Assembly: GCA_023228025.1 (NCBI GenBank)
Contig: JALOCD010000142.1
Location: 1 to 8,471, forward strand
From: Prolixibacteraceae bacterium
GTDB lineage: Bacteria > Bacteroidota > Bacteroidia > Bacteroidales > Prolixibacteraceae
Reading direction: 5' to 3'
DNA: 8,471 nt
Shown: piece by piece, positions 6,976 to 8,471 of the stretch
Position numbering within the stretch: the first letter of the stretch is position 1
Layout: every line of letters begins with the position of its first letter
Notes under the pieces: model-generated
What the model saw: the letters and a program-made list of their open reading frames with translations, nothing else
What the model was told of the DNA's origin: nothing
Database searches by the model: none
Position numbers and translations under genes: made by a program

Positions 6976-6993
6976 ACCACCTCCTTTGGTGGT
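6976..6993 (+). other. IS200-type left-end hairpin
   Basis: A 6-bp stem ACCACC/GGTGGT with a TCCTTT loop lies 45 bases before the transposase start. Its arm and loop (CCACCTCCTT) resemble the right-end hairpin (CCACCTTCTT), which fits the paired recognition hairpins bound by TnpA in this family. Confidence 0.6.
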
Positions 6994-7038
6994 GGTAATG
7001 TATAAAAGACAATGCCTGAAAATTATTAATTTCGTGAC

Positions 7039-7481
7039 ATGAGCAATTTCAAGAAAATAAGCCATGTCATTTACCGATGTACATATCACATAGTATGGAC
7101 ACCAAAATACAGATTTCGAATCCTTGAAGGTATCGTCAAAGAATTATTGAACAAAGATATTCGAACGTTGTTGGAATGGAATTATGCGAATTAGTTGAAA
7201 TGAATATTCAGATCGACCATATTCACTTGATAGTAAGTATTTCACCAAAATTATCGGTTTCACAACTTATGGGAATTTTGAAAGGGAAAATCGCAATCAA
7301 AATCTTCAAAAGTTATCCTCAGTTGAAAAAGAAGCCATATTGGGGCAATCATTTTTGGGCAGGAGGATATTGTGTTGAAACGATAGGACTTGACGAAGAC
7401 AAAATCAAGAAATAAGTAATATATCAAGAAAAGCAAGAACGATTAGAAGAGCAACAGCAGCTCGACTTTGGGCCCTTATAG
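7039..7481 (+). pseudogene. tnpA: IS200/IS605-family TnpA (Y1 HUH transposase), broken by a frameshift and a stop
   Basis: The frame from ATG 7039 encodes a typical TnpA N-terminus (YHIVWTPKYRFRILEG...VKELLNKDIRTLLEWN) but ends at TAG 7192-7194. Homology resumes one frame back at about 7182: LCELVEMNIQIDHIHLIVSI, then PKLSVSQLMGILKGK and KKPYWGNHFWAGGY, to TAA 7413-7415. One missing base near 7182 explains this. DHIHL holds the metal-binding His-x-His motif. The TAA lies where relatives have Tyr in K(Y)VxYQE, the nucleophilic tyrosine; the same frame then runs on (VIYQEKQERLEEQQQLDFG) to TAG at 7479-7481. The enzyme is therefore inactive on two counts. An open frame from an internal ATG at 7176 is only the middle of this gene. 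Full-length relatives are about 140-150 residues. Confidence 0.88.
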
Positions 7482-7516
7482 GGCCTTAATCTAAGTCCAC
7501 CTTCTTAGAGGGTGGA
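7471..7516 (+). other. IS200-type right-end hairpins
   Basis: Two stems lie in succession: GGCCC-TTATA-GGGCC (7471-7485), overlapping the last tnpA codons, and TCCACCTTC-TTA-GAGGGTGGA (7496-7516, 9 bp with one G-T pair). The second resembles the left-end hairpin and is the likely TnpA recognition structure. The first may end transposase transcription. Confidence 0.6.
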
Positions 7517-7559
7517 TTCTTTAATACTTTGAAATAATATTCATGACTTTCCCTCCGGG

Positions 7560-7567
7560 TATATTTA
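7560..7567 (+). promoter_or_regulatory. Possible -7 element upstream of rhaT
   Basis: TATATTTA matches the Bacteroidota -7 consensus TAnnTTTG at 7 of 8 positions and lies 28 bases before the rhaT ATG. The nearest upstream TTTG (7528-7531) is spaced too far for a standard -33 element, so support is weak. The 114 bases between the tnpA remnant and rhaT hold nothing else beyond the IS right end. Confidence 0.2.
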
Positions 7568-7595
7568 ACGGATTGAAAACCAAGTTAACTAAAAA

Positions 7596-8471
7596 ATGAA
7601 CACAGTTATCTTATCAGGAATTCTGCTGATTGCACTCGGTGCATTTTCATCAGGAAGTTTTGCCATCCCTTTCGAAAAAATAAAAGGTTGGAGCTGGGAA
7701 ACCTATTGGATGGTATTTAGCCTTGGGGCATATATTCTTTTCCCATTGATTGCTTGCCTTATTTTTGCTCCCGAATTTATTCTGGTAATAAGATCTACGC
7801 CAACCGGAGTCCTGGTGACTGTTTTTCTGCTGGGTGCCCTCTATGGTGTTGGTAACCTTTCATTCGGATTAGCCTTACGCTACCTTGGATTATCTCTGGG
7901 TTATGCGCTTTCCCTGGGATTAATGCTTGCCATCGGTACCCTGATTCCTCCTGCTATCGACGGACGCCTTCAGGTTATGATGCAAGGCACAGGAGGAACA
8001 TTACTGATTTGGGGCATCGCTATTTCAGGCATTGGGATCGCTCTTTCGGCCTGGTCCGGAATTTTGAAAGACAAAATCATGTCGGATACTAAAAAAAAGG
8101 AGAGCATCGGGGAATTCAACCTGATCAAAGGAGCGATGGCAGCTGTTTTGGTCGGATTTACAGGATCAGCCATGTCGCTGGGATTTGAACAGGGAAACTC
8201 ACTGTCCGACATTGCAGCCAAACAAGGTATCGATCCTTTATTTGCAATGATGCCACTTTTTGTGGTATTGTTTGCAGGAACTTTTGTCAGCACATTTGGC
8301 TGGTGCTTCTATCTGGGCACAAAAAATAATTCACTGAAAGATTACAAACATGCAGCGACCGTCAGGATCCTTACATGGAACTATTTGTTTGGCTTGCTGG
8401 CAGGTCTGTTGTGGTTCAGTCAGTTGATTGTTTATGGTATGGGAAAAAGCAAAATGGGACCTTATACCTTC
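7596..8471 (+). CDS. rhaT: L-rhamnose:proton symporter RhaT, 3' end beyond the window
   Basis: The frame from ATG 7596 stays open for 292 codons to the window edge; E. coli RhaT has 344 residues, so perhaps 50 are missing. It is a polytopic inner-membrane protein with about eight hydrophobic segments visible (roughly residues 4-24, 38-58, 70-90, 98-120, 135-153, 167-187, 203-230 and 256-281). Several blocks match the RhaT family in order: PFEKIKGWSWETYW (E. coli PFKKVKKWSWETMW), RYLGLSLGYALSLGL (RYLGMSMGIGIAIGI), EFNLIKG (EFNLKKG) and IDPLFAMMPLFVV. RhaT brings L-rhamnose into the cell with a proton. In Bacteroidota, members of this family sit in rhamnose and other deoxysugar catabolic loci, so a related sugar is possible. 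An insertion remnant separates it from the upstream gene, so it is probably transcribed on its own or with genes downstream. Confidence 0.92.
   Translation, partial: MNTVILSGILLIALGAFSSGSFAIPFEKIKGWSWETYWMVFSLGAYILFPLIACLIFAPEFILVIRSTPTGVLVTVFLLGALYGVGNLSFGLALRYLGLSLGYALSLGLMLAIGTLIPPAIDGRLQVMMQGTGGTLLIWGIAISGIGIALSAWSGILKDKIMSDTKKKESIGEFNLIKGAMAAVLVGFTGSAMSLGFEQGNSLSDIAAKQGIDPLFAMMPLFVVLFAGTFVSTFGWCFYLGTKNNSLKDYKHAATVRILTWNYLFGLLAGLLWFSQLIVYGMGKSKMGPYTF

Larger units (their letters stand above)
6960..7540 (+). mobile_element. Degenerate IS200/IS605-family element (approximate limits)
   Basis: The stretch contains a Y1 HUH transposase pseudogene flanked by subterminal hairpins, as expected for IS200-type elements, which lack terminal inverted repeats and target duplications. 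The left-end hairpin is ACCACC-TCCTTT-GGTGGT at 6976-6993. The right-end hairpin is TCCACCTTC-TTA-GAGGGTGGA at 7496-7516 and resembles the left one. A second right-side hairpin, GGCCC-TTATA-GGGCC (7471-7485), overlaps the end of the transposase frame. There is no tnpB, so it is of the IS200 rather than the IS605 type. The exact cleavage sites cannot be fixed without an empty site or an intact relative. It sits between the large gene and rhaT. Confidence 0.75.

Noticed and set aside
7176..7415. Independent 79-codon gene starting at ATG 7176
   Set aside because: It is the middle of tnpA: homology continues upstream in another frame and downstream past the stop, and the ATG is internal.
7970..8293. 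Minus-strand open frame of 107 codons
   Set aside because: It lies antisense to rhaT, whose protein matches its family throughout; it is a shadow frame.

Overview
The window looks like a piece of a Bacteroidota chromosome. The DNA is AT-rich and the starts lack clear Shine-Dalgarno sequences. The large secreted protein has a signal peptide, Bacteroidota-type adhesin repeats and a C-terminal motif (VYPNPF...) typical of type IX secretion (T9SS) cargo. Species cannot be named from the sequence.

Layout, left to right, all genes on the + strand: (1) 1-318, the 3' end of a right-handed beta-helix protein ending in a choice-of-anchor Q type motif (RPQ...YDIGAYEY). (2) 319-706, a gene-free spacer whose first 270 bases recur almost unchanged at 2270-2539. 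(3) 707-2269, a complete 520-residue beta-helix protein with a probable lipoprotein signal and the same YDIGAYEY end. (4) 2270-2661, the second spacer copy. (5) 2662-6741, a very long secreted protein that starts with the same beta-helix/anchor-Q module and continues through an ASH-like domain, a malectin-like domain, two Ig-like/SprB-like repeats, two more malectin-like domains and a T9SS sorting domain. A one-base deletion near 6732 breaks the last part, which continues in another frame to 6869. (6) 6888-6922, a perfect 16-bp hairpin. (7) about 6960-7540, a decayed IS200/IS605-family element with end hairpins and a tnpA pseudogene. (8) 7596-8471, the first 292 codons of an L-rhamnose:proton symporter (rhaT), cut by the window edge.

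The three beta-helix genes form a tandem paralogous array. The beta-helix fold with carbohydrate-binding malectin-like modules, beside a rhamnose transporter, suggests binding or breakdown of a rhamnose-containing polysaccharide. That is inference: no catalytic residues could be assigned and an insertion element lies between the array and rhaT. The most unusual observations are the spacer repeat, which is better conserved than the coding ends it follows; the near-identical internal malectin and Ig repeats; the broken T9SS signal; and the loss of the transposase catalytic tyrosine to a stop codon.
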